A stretch of DNA of 64,000 nucleotides. Source: Pseudomonadota bacterium (GTDB lineage: Bacteria; Desulfobacterota; Desulfovibrionia; Desulfovibrionales; Desulfovibrionaceae). The translations under genes and the position numbers were made by a program. The notes beneath the pieces were generated by a model. That model was not told the origin of the DNA. It did not search any database and worked only from the letters and a program-made list of their open reading frames with translations. Shown here in pieces: positions 1 to 7,705 of this stretch; within the stretch, counting starts at the first letter, position 1; the number at the start of each line of letters is the position of its first letter. The stretch spans positions 62,001 to 126,000 of the forward strand of contig JAHIUD010000003.1 in NCBI GenBank assembly GCA_018817515.1. Direction: 5' to 3'.

Positions 1-70
1 CCGCGGCAAAGCATAGGGCGTCGGCCCCGAGCATGAGGTAGAAATTCAGGTTGCGCGGATTGCAGAGCAT
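1..70 (-). CDS. N-terminus of a CapD/PglF-like nucleoside-diphosphate-sugar dehydratase (partial)
   Basis: Only the first 23 codons are present; the gene runs off the left edge. Its ATG (positions 70-68) follows the TAA stop of the upstream aminotransferase directly, so the two are co-transcribed. The visible peptide begins MLCNPRNLNFYLMLGADAL, which looks like the start of the first membrane helix of membrane-bound PglF/WbpM/CapD proteins. Those enzymes are UDP-GlcNAc 4,6-dehydratases that make the substrate for the PglE aminotransferase. Both the length and the neighbourhood (pglC, pglD, pglE) support this reading, but 23 residues cannot prove it. Confidence 0.55.
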   Translation of the reverse strand, partial: MLCNPRNLNFYLMLGADALCFAA

Positions 71-1339
71 TTATCCCTGCCCCCCCTGGCCCTGCCCACC
101 CTGGCGCCGCCCTTCGTGCCGCCCTTCGTGCCGGCAGTTCTTGACGACCCCAGCCACGCGCGCCACATCGTCCTCGGTCATGGCCGTGCCAGACGGCAGG
201 CACAGACCGCGCGCGAACTGCTCCTCGGCCACTGCGCCGCCATTTTTACCAGAGAACAGGCGGCACCCGGCGAACACCGGCTGGGCGTGCATGGGCTTCC
301 ATACGGGCCGGGACTCGATGTTCTCCGCCTCCAGGGCCAGGCGCACGGCCTCGGGCGTGGCGCCGAATTCCTTTGCGTCGATCTGCATGACCGTGAGCCA
401 GCGGTTGGCCTTGCCATAGGCGGCCTCGGGCATGAAGGAGACCCCCGGCAGGCCAAAGAGCGCCTGCTCGTACCAGCGGAAAATGCGGCGGCGCTTGGCC
501 ACGCGGGCCTCCAGCACGTCCAGCTGGCCCAGGCCGATGGCCGCCAGGATGTTGCTCAGGCGGTAGTTGTAGCCGATCTCCGTGTGCTCGTAGTGCGGGG
601 CCGGATCGCGCGCCTGCTGCGAGAGCTTGCGCGCATGCGCGATGAGCTCAGCGTCCTCCGAGGCCAGCATGCCGCCGCCGGAGGTGGTGATGATCTTGTT
701 GCCGTTGAAGGAAAAGATGCCCGCCGCAAGACCGGGGAAGGCCCCGGCGTGGTGGGCGTCATCCCCGTGGCGGGCGGCGTCCCCGTGCCCAGCCTTCGAA
801 TAATACCGCGCGCCCATGGCTTCTGCGGCGTCGGACACCACCGGCACGCCAAAGGGCGCGCAGATGTCGAGCAGGCGCTGGTAGTCCGCGCACTGGCCAT
901 AGAGGTCGGTAGGGATCACGGCCTTGACCCGGCGGCCCTCGGAGGTCAGCGCCATGAGCGCCTCGCGCAGGAGGTCCGGGTCCATGTTCCAGGTGGCGCG
1001 GTCGCTGTCGACAAAGACCACCTCCGCGCCAAGGAAATGCGCCGGGCTCACCGAGGCGATGAAAGTCAGGCTGGAGGCAATGACCACATCCCCGGGGCCG
1101 ACACCCAGGCAGCGCAGGGCCAGGTGCATGGCCGCGGTGCCGCTGGTCAGGGCCAGGCAGTGCGGCAGGCCGGTAAGTTCGGCGAAGGCCGCCTCAAAGG
1201 CGTCCACCTGCGGGCCCAGCGGAGCGATGTAGTTGCTGGCGAAGGCCTCGGCCACGCGGCGCTGCTCATCCCCGCCCATGTGCGGGGGCGAGAGGAAAAG
1301 TCGTGGCCCCTTCGGGGAGCTATGGTGGGTTGCGCTCAT
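71..1339 (-). CDS. pglE: PglE-like DegT/DnrJ/EryC1/StrS aminotransferase
   Basis: This is a 422-aa PLP-dependent sugar aminotransferase. The N-terminal segment LSPPHMGG...SNYIAPLG matches what I know of Campylobacter PglE, which aminates UDP-4-keto-6-deoxy-GlcNAc in bacillosamine synthesis. The PLP lysine is K215 in FNGNKIITTSGGG. Two parts are odd. Residues about 183-201 form a His/Asp/Ala-rich insertion just before the active-site lysine, and the C-terminal 20 residues are a low-complexity tail (HEGRHEGRR, QGGQGQGGQG) encoded by short tandem DNA repeats. It lies between pglD (14-bp gap) and the CapD-like gene (no gap). The role follows from family and context; the sugar has not been determined. 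Confidence 0.88.
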   Translation of the reverse strand: MSATHHSSPKGPRLFLSPPHMGGDEQRRVAEAFASNYIAPLGPQVDAFEAAFAELTGLPHCLALTSGTAAMHLALRCLGVGPGDVVIASSLTFIASVSPAHFLGAEVVFVDSDRATWNMDPDLLREALMALTSEGRRVKAVIPTDLYGQCADYQRLLDICAPFGVPVVSDAAEAMGARYYSKAGHGDAARHGDDAHHAGAFPGLAAGIFSFNGNKIITTSGGGMLASEDAELIAHARKLSQQARDPAPHYEHTEIGYNYRLSNILAAIGLGQLDVLEARVAKRRRIFRWYEQALFGLPGVSFMPEAAYGKANRWLTVMQIDAKEFGATPEAVRLALEAENIESRPVWKPMHAQPVFAGCRLFSGKNGGAVAEEQFARGLCLPSGTAMTEDDVARVAGVVKNCRHEGRHEGRRQGGQGQGGQG

Positions 1340-1353
1340 GCCACCCCTTGCCT

Positions 1354-1983
1354 TCAGGCCAGCGGCTTCGCAGGCACGCCGCCCACGGTGGTCCGCTCAG
1401 GCACGTCGCGGATCACGGCGGTGCCGGCCCCGACCACGCTCCAGGCGCCGATGGAAATGCCGGGCACGGCGCAGGAGCCGATGCCCACCAGCGCGCCCTC
1501 GCCCACGCGGACGTTTCCGGCCAGGTGCACGCCCGGCGCCACATGGCTGTGCGCCTCCAGCACGCTGTGATGGTCCAGGCTGGCGCAGGTGTTCAGGATG
1601 GCGTTCTCGCCCACGCGGCCACCGGTGTTGATCACCGTGCCCGCGCAAAGCACGGCGCCCTGGCTGATCACCACATCCGGGGCCAGCACGGCCGAAGGAT
1701 GAATGGCCGTGACGAAACGCTTGCCCGCGCCTATCAGCTCCGCATAGAGCCGGGCGCGCACGGCGTTGTCGCCAATGCCCAAAATGATGCTGTCATGCGG
1801 CATGGACGGCAGATCCGCCAGCTTGCCCAGCACGTTCAGGCCCATGACCTTGGTGCCTGTGAGGGCCGCGTCGTCGTCGAGAAAACCGACGATCTCCATC
1901 TCCCGGCCCTTGGTCCACATCTGAAAGAGCACGTCCGCCACGACCTGGCCGTGTCCGCTTGCACCCATGACGATGATCTTCAT
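1354..1983 (-). CDS. pglD: PglD/NeuD-family sugar O/N-acetyltransferase
   Basis: This 209-aa protein has the two-part PglD fold. An N-terminal Rossmann-like sugar-nucleotide domain starts MKIIVMGASGHGQVV, and a C-terminal left-handed beta-helix of hexapeptide repeats ends VGGVPAKPLA. The catalytic histidine of the family lies in the segment SLDHHSVLE. PglD acetylates the 4-amino group made by PglE, giving UDP-N,N'-diacetylbacillosamine, so its position directly upstream of the PglE-like gene is functionally coherent. Upstream (1984-2230) is a dispersed repeat rather than a gene. Confidence is high for the family, good for the bacillosamine role. Confidence 0.88.
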   Translation of the reverse strand: MKIIVMGASGHGQVVADVLFQMWTKGREMEIVGFLDDDAALTGTKVMGLNVLGKLADLPSMPHDSIILGIGDNAVRARLYAELIGAGKRFVTAIHPSAVLAPDVVISQGAVLCAGTVINTGGRVGENAILNTCASLDHHSVLEAHSHVAPGVHLAGNVRVGEGALVGIGSCAVPGISIGAWSVVGAGTAVIRDVPERTTVGGVPAKPLA

Positions 1984-2069
1984 GCTGGCCCCTGGCGGGT
2001 GTCCGCCTCATGTGTTTCCGGTTCTCTACCGCCCTGGCGGCGTTTGCGTCAACGACTGGCATGGCTCCT

Positions 2070-2228
2070 GAATAGCCTCCGGCGGCCAAAGGGCCTGAGG
2101 CCCTCTGGACTCCCCATTTGGCCGCGTTTTCTGCGGCGGTCCCCGCCGCAGAAAACGCGGCGAGCAAATGAGGGGGTCCGGGGGAAATCATTTCCCCCGG
2201 TGGGGTTCGGGGCAACGCCCCGATAATG
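2070..2228. repeat. Dispersed intergenic hairpin element, copy A
   Basis: This element fills most of the gap between pglD and the second DegT gene. It starts with GAATAGCCTCCGGCGGCC and continues with a flank through the CCCCATTTG motif that is repeated, inverted, at 25739-25793. The centre is a perfect 19-bp stem (2121-2139 with 2143-2161) with a TCC loop, and the other flank is AAATGAGGGGG followed by a second small hairpin. The stem sequence differs from that of copy B while the flanks are nearly identical. No coding function is evident. Confidence 0.85.
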
Positions 2229-2230
2229 CT

Positions 2231-3421
2231 CTACTCCACGCCCAGCACGCGGCGTACGGCGGTGATGACATCGGCCACGTCGGCGTCGGTGAGCCGGGCC
2301 GAGATGGGCAGGCTCACGGTCTGGCGGCCCAGGCGCATGGCGTGGGGGTAGTCTTCGGGCTGCCAGCCCAGGCGCTGCTGATAGTACGGATGTTCCGGCA
2401 GGGACAGGTAGTGCACGCCCACGCCGATGCCCTGCTTGGTCATGGCGGTGAGGAAGGCGTCGCGGCTGATGCCGCTGTGCTCCTGGCCCACCATGACGGA
2501 ATAGAGGTGCCGGGCGTGCAGGGTATCCGGCTCCTGGGGCGCGGGCAGGCCCAGTCTCTTGCCTTCCGGCAGCGTGGCGAAGGCCGCGTCGTAGGCGGCC
2601 CAGACGGCCTCGCGCCGGGCGTGGTAGGCGTCGACGCGCGGCAACTGGTGGATGCCGAGGGACGCCTGCAGATCCATCATGTTGTATTTGAACCCGGCCT
2701 CGACCACGAGGTAGTGCTTGTAGCCCTCGTCGCCGAAGCGGTTCCAGGCGTCGGCGCTCATGCCGTGCAGGCCCAGCACCTTGATGCGCGCCAGGTCCTC
2801 GGGGCGCTTGGCGATGACCATGCCGCCCTCGCCGGTGATGATGTTCTTGGTGACGTAGAAGCTGAAGCAGCCGAAGTCGCCCAGGGTGCCGGCCTGTTTG
2901 CCGTGGTAGGTGGTCTCGATGGCGTGGGCGCAGTCCTCGATGACGGCGAGGTCGTGCTCGGCCGCGATGGCCAGGAGCGCGTCCATGTCGCAGGGGCGGC
3001 CGGCGAAGTGCACGGGCAAAAGCGCGCGGGTGCGCGGGGTGAGCTTTTCGCGCACGCGCTTTGGGTCGATGTTCATGGTGGCGGGGTCGACATCGGCCAG
3101 CACCGGAGTGGCTCCGGCGTGCAGGATGGCGTTCACCGTGGCGCAGAAGGTCAGCGGCGTGGTGATGACCTCGTCGCCGGGCTTCAGGTTCAGGGCCACC
3201 AGGGCCAGGTGCAGGGCCGCGGTGCAGGAATGCAGGGCCGCGGCGCCCGGGACGCCCTTGTACGCGGCGAACTCGCGCTCGAACTGGGCCGTGCGCGGGC
3301 CGGTGCCGATCCAGCGGCTCTTCAGGCAGGCCACCACCTCGTCGATTTCGGCCTGTTCCAGGGCGGGCGAGCCGAAGACGAGAAAATTTTCCTTGGTGCG
3401 GACAGGAGGCTTCTCAGACAT
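2231..3421 (-). CDS. DegT/DnrJ/EryC1/StrS aminotransferase (ArnB/PseC-like)
   Basis: This 396-aa PLP enzyme is the second sugar aminotransferase of the operon. The PLP lysine is K192 in SFYVTKNIITGEGGM, and the cofactor Asp lies in AVIEDCAHA. The HFAG motif and the substrate loop are typical of the ArnB/PseC branch, so it probably makes a different 4-amino sugar from the PglE-like enzyme. It lies downstream of pglC with a 75-bp gap; copy A of the hairpin element follows its stop codon. The exact substrate cannot be read from sequence. Confidence 0.85.
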   Translation of the reverse strand: MSEKPPVRTKENFLVFGSPALEQAEIDEVVACLKSRWIGTGPRTAQFEREFAAYKGVPGAAALHSCTAALHLALVALNLKPGDEVITTPLTFCATVNAILHAGATPVLADVDPATMNIDPKRVREKLTPRTRALLPVHFAGRPCDMDALLAIAAEHDLAVIEDCAHAIETTYHGKQAGTLGDFGCFSFYVTKNIITGEGGMVIAKRPEDLARIKVLGLHGMSADAWNRFGDEGYKHYLVVEAGFKYNMMDLQASLGIHQLPRVDAYHARREAVWAAYDAAFATLPEGKRLGLPAPQEPDTLHARHLYSVMVGQEHSGISRDAFLTAMTKQGIGVGVHYLSLPEHPYYQQRLGWQPEDYPHAMRLGRQTVSLPISARLTDADVADVITAVRRVLGVE

Positions 3422-3496
3422 TCGATGTTCCTTATGGCTGCAAAAACCGGGGCAAGCTGTTGGCTGCCGCAGGGGTAACAGAAGCGCCCCTGATGT

Positions 3497-4123
3497 TCAA
3501 TCGGAGGCTTCGCCTCGTTCATGGGGGGCTGTGCCCGGTTCCGGACGCTGCGTGCCCAGGAACTCCGATACCGTCGCCTCGCCCGGTGCGCTGATGCCCT
3601 GGCGCAACGCCACGGCCAGCACGGTGCGCCAGAGGATCGCGAGGTCGAGCGCGAGGCAGCGGTTGTCCACATACCATACGTCCAGCGCGAACTTCTCCTC
3701 CCAGGAGAGCGCGTTGCGGCCATTGACCTGCGCCCAGCCGGTGATGCCGGGCAAGACCTCATGACGGCGGGCCTGCTCCCTGGTGTAGCGCGGCAGGTAG
3801 CGCATCAAAAGGGGCCTTGGCCCCACCAGGCTCATGTCGCCCCGGAGCACGTTCCACAGCTCCGGCAGCTCGTCCAGCGAGGTGCCCCGCAAAAAACGGC
3901 CAAAAGGCGTCAGGCGCTCGGCGTCGCTGCCGGGGCCGGTCAGCATGGTGCGGAATTTCAGGATGAGGAAGGGCTTGCCGTGCAGGCCGGGGCGCTCCTG
4001 GCAAAAGAACACGCCGGGGCCGAGCTTCAGGCGCACGGCCAGTGCCACCACGAGAAACACCGGCGCAAGCAGCACCAGCCCGGGCAGCACCAGGGCCAGG
4101 TCCAGCAGGCGCTTGGCCGTCAC
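3497..4123 (-). CDS. pglC: PglC-like undecaprenyl-phosphate phosphosugar transferase
   Basis: This is a 208-aa bacterial sugar transferase of the small monotopic PglC type. An N-terminal reentrant membrane helix (RLLDLALVLPGLVLLAP) is followed by the family signatures LKFRTM, TSLDELPELWNVLRGDMSLVGPRPLL and PGITGWAQVNGRNALSWEEKF. PglC transfers phospho-sugar from UDP-sugar to undecaprenyl phosphate at the inner membrane. I chose the GTG at 4123 because it overlaps the upstream TGA (GTGA) and places the membrane helix right after the start; a longer reading from 4186 adds a non-family extension. The acidic/basic tail after about residue 185 is variable in the family. Confidence 0.92.
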   Translation of the reverse strand: MTAKRLLDLALVLPGLVLLAPVFLVVALAVRLKLGPGVFFCQERPGLHGKPFLILKFRTMLTGPGSDAERLTPFGRFLRGTSLDELPELWNVLRGDMSLVGPRPLLMRYLPRYTREQARRHEVLPGITGWAQVNGRNALSWEEKFALDVWYVDNRCLALDLAILWRTVLAVALRQGISAPGEATVSEFLGTQRPEPGTAPHERGEASD

Positions 4124-5487
4124 GGATTCTCCCCGGTTGCATCGTCTCCCGTATCCTGGCCGGAGTCCTGCCCCACCTCCGGGCAAGGCTCGGCCATCCC
4201 GGAAAGGCCAAGGGCCGCGAGCATGTCGCGCACCACGAGGTCGGCGTCGAACTTCTCCTCGGCCAGGCGTCGGCCCGCCGCGCCCATCTGGACGATGAGC
4301 TCCGGCTCCTCGATGAACCGGGCCATGGCCCGCATGAGCGCGCCCGGCTCAAAGGGCGGGACGAGATATCCGGTGACGCCCTCCTCCACGGTCTGGCGGC
4401 AGCCCGGCACATCCGTGGTGACCACGGGCCTGCCCATGGCCATGGCCTCCAGCACGGAGCGCGGGGTGCCCTCGCGGAAGCTCGGCAGCACGAACACGCT
4501 GGCCGCGGCAAGGTGCGGGCGCACGTCGTCCACGGGGTCGAGGATCTCCACCACGCGGTCCTCGCGCCAGCAGCGCACAATGTCCTCGGACACGGCGTCG
4601 GGCACGTTGTCCAGGGGCCCAAGCAGGCGGCAGATGGCCTGGGGATGGCGCTGCTTGAGCAGGCGGCAGGCCTCCACGTATACGCCCACGCCCTTGGCCC
4701 AGAGCAGCCGGGCCACGCACAGGAAAATGGGCGCGCCGGTGTGCGCACCGGCAAACGAGCCGGACAGAACCGGCGGGGCCGGGGCGAATTGTTCCACGTC
4801 CACGCCGGACCCGGCCACCACGGCCACGCGCTGGCCCGGACCCGTCAGTTTGAGGCGGGCAAAAAGGTCGCGGTCGTCCGGGTTCTGGAAGATGACCACC
4901 CGGTTGTTCTCCAGGGCCTTGCGGTACAGGCGCAGCACCAGCTCGGACAGGATGCGCCGCCCGGACCACACCGACGCGCCGGAGCCATCGTCGGTCTCGA
5001 TGCCCCCGAAGGCGTAGCCCAGGCCCGTGATCAATGCGGCGACCATCGGTTTGGCTGGGAGGGCGGGCGCCTCAGGCGATGACGGAGCTGCTGGCTTGGT
5101 TGCTGCCGAAAAGGCTCCGTGCGCGGCCCATTTCGCCGCAGCCCATCTGGCCGCAGCCCACCTGGCCGCCAGGGACCCGTAAATCACCGGCTTGATGGTG
5201 TAGGCCAGCACAAGGTCCGGCTGAAGCAGCAAAAACTCCCGGCGCAGGGCCAGAAGCGTGCGCAGGTCCTGCCAGGGATTGACCCCGCCGCGCTGCATGG
5301 GGAAGCGGACGAGCTCCACGCCCATGGCGCGCAGGGCGGCCTCGATGTCCAGCGCGTCCATCCTGCCTTTTTCGTCCGGCGGGGCCAGGGCCACCACCTT
5401 GTGGCCGCGAGCGACCAGGGCGCGCAGGAGCGGCGCGCGAAAGTTCACGAGGGACGGTGCATATCCGGCGACGATGACGATGCGCAT
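4120..5487 (-). CDS. GT4-family glycosyltransferase (PglA-like)
   Basis: This 455-aa glycosyltransferase begins MRIVIVAGYAPSLVNFRAPLL. Its C-terminal GT-B domain shows FLCVARLLWAKGV and the nucleotide-sugar motif SFREGTPRSVLEAMAMGRPVV. In Pgl-type pathways such an enzyme adds the second sugar to undecaprenyl-PP-bacillosamine, and it overlaps pglC by 4 bp here. An Ala/Trp/Pro-rich insertion lies at about residues 107-148. It contains ARWAAARWAAAKWAA, encoded by a 15-bp tandem repeat near 5130-5165, and is probably a surface loop grown by slippage. The sugar added is unknown. Confidence 0.85.
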   Translation of the reverse strand: MRIVIVAGYAPSLVNFRAPLLRALVARGHKVVALAPPDEKGRMDALDIEAALRAMGVELVRFPMQRGGVNPWQDLRTLLALRREFLLLQPDLVLAYTIKPVIYGSLAARWAAARWAAAKWAAHGAFSAATKPAAPSSPEAPALPAKPMVAALITGLGYAFGGIETDDGSGASVWSGRRILSELVLRLYRKALENNRVVIFQNPDDRDLFARLKLTGPGQRVAVVAGSGVDVEQFAPAPPVLSGSFAGAHTGAPIFLCVARLLWAKGVGVYVEACRLLKQRHPQAICRLLGPLDNVPDAVSEDIVRCWREDRVVEILDPVDDVRPHLAAASVFVLPSFREGTPRSVLEAMAMGRPVVTTDVPGCRQTVEEGVTGYLVPPFEPGALMRAMARFIEEPELIVQMGAAGRRLAEEKFDADLVVRDMLAALGLSGMAEPCPEVGQDSGQDTGDDATGENP

Positions 5488-5496
5488 GGGTGCCTT

Positions 5497-7512
5497 CTAC
5501 CCCGAAATCCCGGAGCTTTCCAGCCATGATTGAAACATCAGCACGGGCCAGAGCCGGTACTGGCGGTTGAAGCGCCCGGACTGGTGCTCTCCCCAGGCTC
5601 TTGCCACGGGCGCGGGCTTAAAATACCCCTCGCGCGCCAGCCGGGCCGGGTCGATGAGCGCCTGGGCCCAGTCCTTGAGCTCCCCGCGCAGCCAGGCGTC
5701 CAGCGGCACGCCAAAGCCCATTTTGGGCCTGTCCCACAGTTCCAGAGGCAGATAGCGCGCCAAAAGCCCACGCAGGGCCTGCTTGCCCTGGCCCGAACGC
5801 ACGCGCATTTCTGCGGGCAGGCTCCAGGCGAACTCGGCCACGCGGTGGTCCAGGTATGGCGCGCGCGACTCCAGGCCCACGCTCATGGTGGCGCGGTCGA
5901 CCTTGGTCAGGATGTCGCCGGGCAGGTACCAGGCCGCGTCCAGGTACTGCATCCAGGCCGTGGAGCCCTGGGGGCAGAGCGCGGCCTTGGGCCAGCTCGC
6001 GGGCTGGCGCAGGGGCCAGGGGGCCTCGCTCACGCCGGGCACCAGCAGGCCGGGGTCGGACCAGGCCGAAACCAGGGCCGCGTAGAAGGCCGGGGGCACC
6101 CGCGCGGGCAGGGCCTGGGCCAGCTTGTGCAGCTTCTCGCCCGGCAGGCGCTGCTCGGCCAGGGCTGGCAGCAGGAACGACAGGGCCTTGAAAATCCGGT
6201 CCCAGGCCCTGGGCGAAACGCCTTCCAGGAGCCCCGCCGCCGCGCCGCGCAGGCCCACCGGCAGCCCGGCCAGCCGCGCCCAGAGCCGGGGCGCGTGGAC
6301 GTGGCGGTTGTACCCGGCAAAAAGTTCGTCCCCGCCGTCACCGGACAGGCACACCGTGACGTGCCCGCGCGTGAGCTCGGCCACCAGCCGCGTGGGCAGA
6401 AGCGAGGCGTCGGCAAAGGGCTCGCCCGCGATCTGGGCCAGCCTGGGCACCAGGTCCAGGGCGGCCTTTGGTCCGGCCACCAGGGTGGTGTGCTCGCAGC
6501 CCAGATGCCGGGCCACGGCCTCGGCCTGGGCCGACTCGTCGTAGGCCGCGTCGGTGTAGCCGATGGTGAAGGTGCGCACCTTGCCCGCCGGGCCGAGGGG
6601 CGTGAGCTCGGCCATGAGCGCGGTGACGAGCGAGGAATCGATGCCGCCGGACAACAGCGCGCCCAGGGGCACGTCGGCCACCATCTGCCCGCGCACGCTC
6701 TGGCGCAGCAGACCAAGCAGCGTGTCCTGGGCCTCGCTCTCGGACCCGGCGAAGGGCGCGGCCAGCCCGGCCTCCACCGCGCCTGTGAGCGACCACCAGG
6801 GCCGGGGCGCAGGCAGGTCGCCGCGTTGCGCCTCCTCCAGGCGGACGCTGACCAGGTGCCCGGCCGGGAGCTTGCGCACACCCGCGAGGATGCAGTGCGG
6901 GGCAGGCACGCAGGACAGCCGCAGGTACAGCGCCAGGGCCGAGCGGTCCACGTGCGCGGCGAAGCCCGGCGCGGCCTGAAGCCCCGGCAGCTCCGAGGCG
7001 AACAGGAATCTGCCCTGGTGCAGGGCGTAGTACAAGGGTTTCTCGCCCAGGCGGTCGCGGGCCAGGGTCAGGGTGCGCTGGCGCACGTCCCACAAGGCCA
7101 GGGCGAACATGCCCACCGCGCGTTTCAGGCCCTCCTCCGCGCCCCACAGGGCCAGGGCCTCCAGCAGGATTTCGGAGTCCGAGTGCCCGCGCCAGGCGAT
7201 GGGCGCGCGGCCGGAGTAGGCCCGGGCGGCCTCGATCTGGGCGCGCAGGTCGGCGTGGTTGTACACTTCGCCGTTGTAGCACAAAACGTACTGCCCGCAG
7301 TGGCTGACCATGGGCTGGCGGCCCTGGGGCGAGAGGTCGAGGATGGACAGGCGGCGGTGGGACAGCGCCAAATGCCCGGCCGGGTCGGCCCACAGGCCGG
7401 AATCGTCCGGGCCGCGATGGGCCAGGGGTTCGGCCATGCGCGCCGCCGCCTCGGCCAGATCAGCCGGGGAAAGAGCGCCCGTGGCGTCGAGGATGCCGGA
7501 AATGCCGCACAT
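5497..7512 (-). CDS. asnB: Asparagine synthase (glutamine-hydrolysing)
   Basis: This 671-aa protein begins MCGISG, and Cys2 must be the free N-terminal nucleophile, so the start at 7512 is certain. The class II glutamine amidotransferase domain covers about 1-210 (HRGPDDSG, CYNGEVYN). The synthetase domain carries the ATP pyrophosphatase loop LSGGIDSS and the motif CLSGDGGDELFAGY. AsnB paralogues in polysaccharide operons may amidate sugars rather than aspartate. It is the first gene of the glycan operon, 9 bp ahead of the GT4 gene. No Shine-Dalgarno sequence precedes it and a good -10 box ends 10 bp upstream, so the mRNA may be almost leaderless. Confidence 0.93.
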   Translation of the reverse strand: MCGISGILDATGALSPADLAEAAARMAEPLAHRGPDDSGLWADPAGHLALSHRRLSILDLSPQGRQPMVSHCGQYVLCYNGEVYNHADLRAQIEAARAYSGRAPIAWRGHSDSEILLEALALWGAEEGLKRAVGMFALALWDVRQRTLTLARDRLGEKPLYYALHQGRFLFASELPGLQAAPGFAAHVDRSALALYLRLSCVPAPHCILAGVRKLPAGHLVSVRLEEAQRGDLPAPRPWWSLTGAVEAGLAAPFAGSESEAQDTLLGLLRQSVRGQMVADVPLGALLSGGIDSSLVTALMAELTPLGPAGKVRTFTIGYTDAAYDESAQAEAVARHLGCEHTTLVAGPKAALDLVPRLAQIAGEPFADASLLPTRLVAELTRGHVTVCLSGDGGDELFAGYNRHVHAPRLWARLAGLPVGLRGAAAGLLEGVSPRAWDRIFKALSFLLPALAEQRLPGEKLHKLAQALPARVPPAFYAALVSAWSDPGLLVPGVSEAPWPLRQPASWPKAALCPQGSTAWMQYLDAAWYLPGDILTKVDRATMSVGLESRAPYLDHRVAEFAWSLPAEMRVRSGQGKQALRGLLARYLPLELWDRPKMGFGVPLDAWLRGELKDWAQALIDPARLAREGYFKPAPVARAWGEHQSGRFNRQYRLWPVLMFQSWLESSGISG

Positions 7513-7522
7513 GATGCGCAAA

Positions 7523-7551
7523 TCCCTAGCAGGTCGCGCTCGCAGTGGCAA
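7523..7551 (-). promoter_or_regulatory. Predicted promoter of asnB and the glycan operon
   Basis: On the minus strand TTGCCA (7551-7546), a 17-bp GC-rich spacer and TAGGGA (7528-7523) form a plausible sigma-70 promoter. Only 10 bp separate the -10 box from the asnB ATG, giving a predicted leader of about 4-5 nt. The same TTGC-N17-TA layout recurs upstream of several plus-strand genes in this window. Confidence 0.5.
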
Positions 7552-7596
7552 TGCACGCCTGTCGCACACCAGCGCCTAGCTGCCGCCCACCCAGGC

Positions 7597-7625
7597 TTTA
7601 CAGCCGCCCCGGCCAGGCGTAGACA
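7597..7625 (+). promoter_or_regulatory. Predicted promoter of the TauE/SafE gene
   Basis: TTTACA (7597-7602) and TAGACA (7620-7625) are separated by 17 bp. This leaves a leader of about 75 nt before the ATG at 7706, which is preceded by CGGAGG. The assignment rests on pattern only. Confidence 0.4.
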
Positions 7626-7705
7626 GGCCCGGTTGCACCAACGCGGCGCGCGCTGGCGCTTCCCGGACTGACGCGCGCCGACCACCCCCCGGAGGTCCCC
7701 CCCCA

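Noticed and set aside
3497..4186. Longer PglC start at 4186
   Set aside because: It would add 21 residues unlike the family and lie within the upstream gene; GTG 4123 overlaps the stop in the usual GTGA manner.
5530..7671. A 713-aa frame opposite asnB, and similar long plus-strand frames opposite other minus-strand genes
   Set aside because: Composition (Gly, Gln, Arg, His) and lack of domains mark them as third-position GC shadows.
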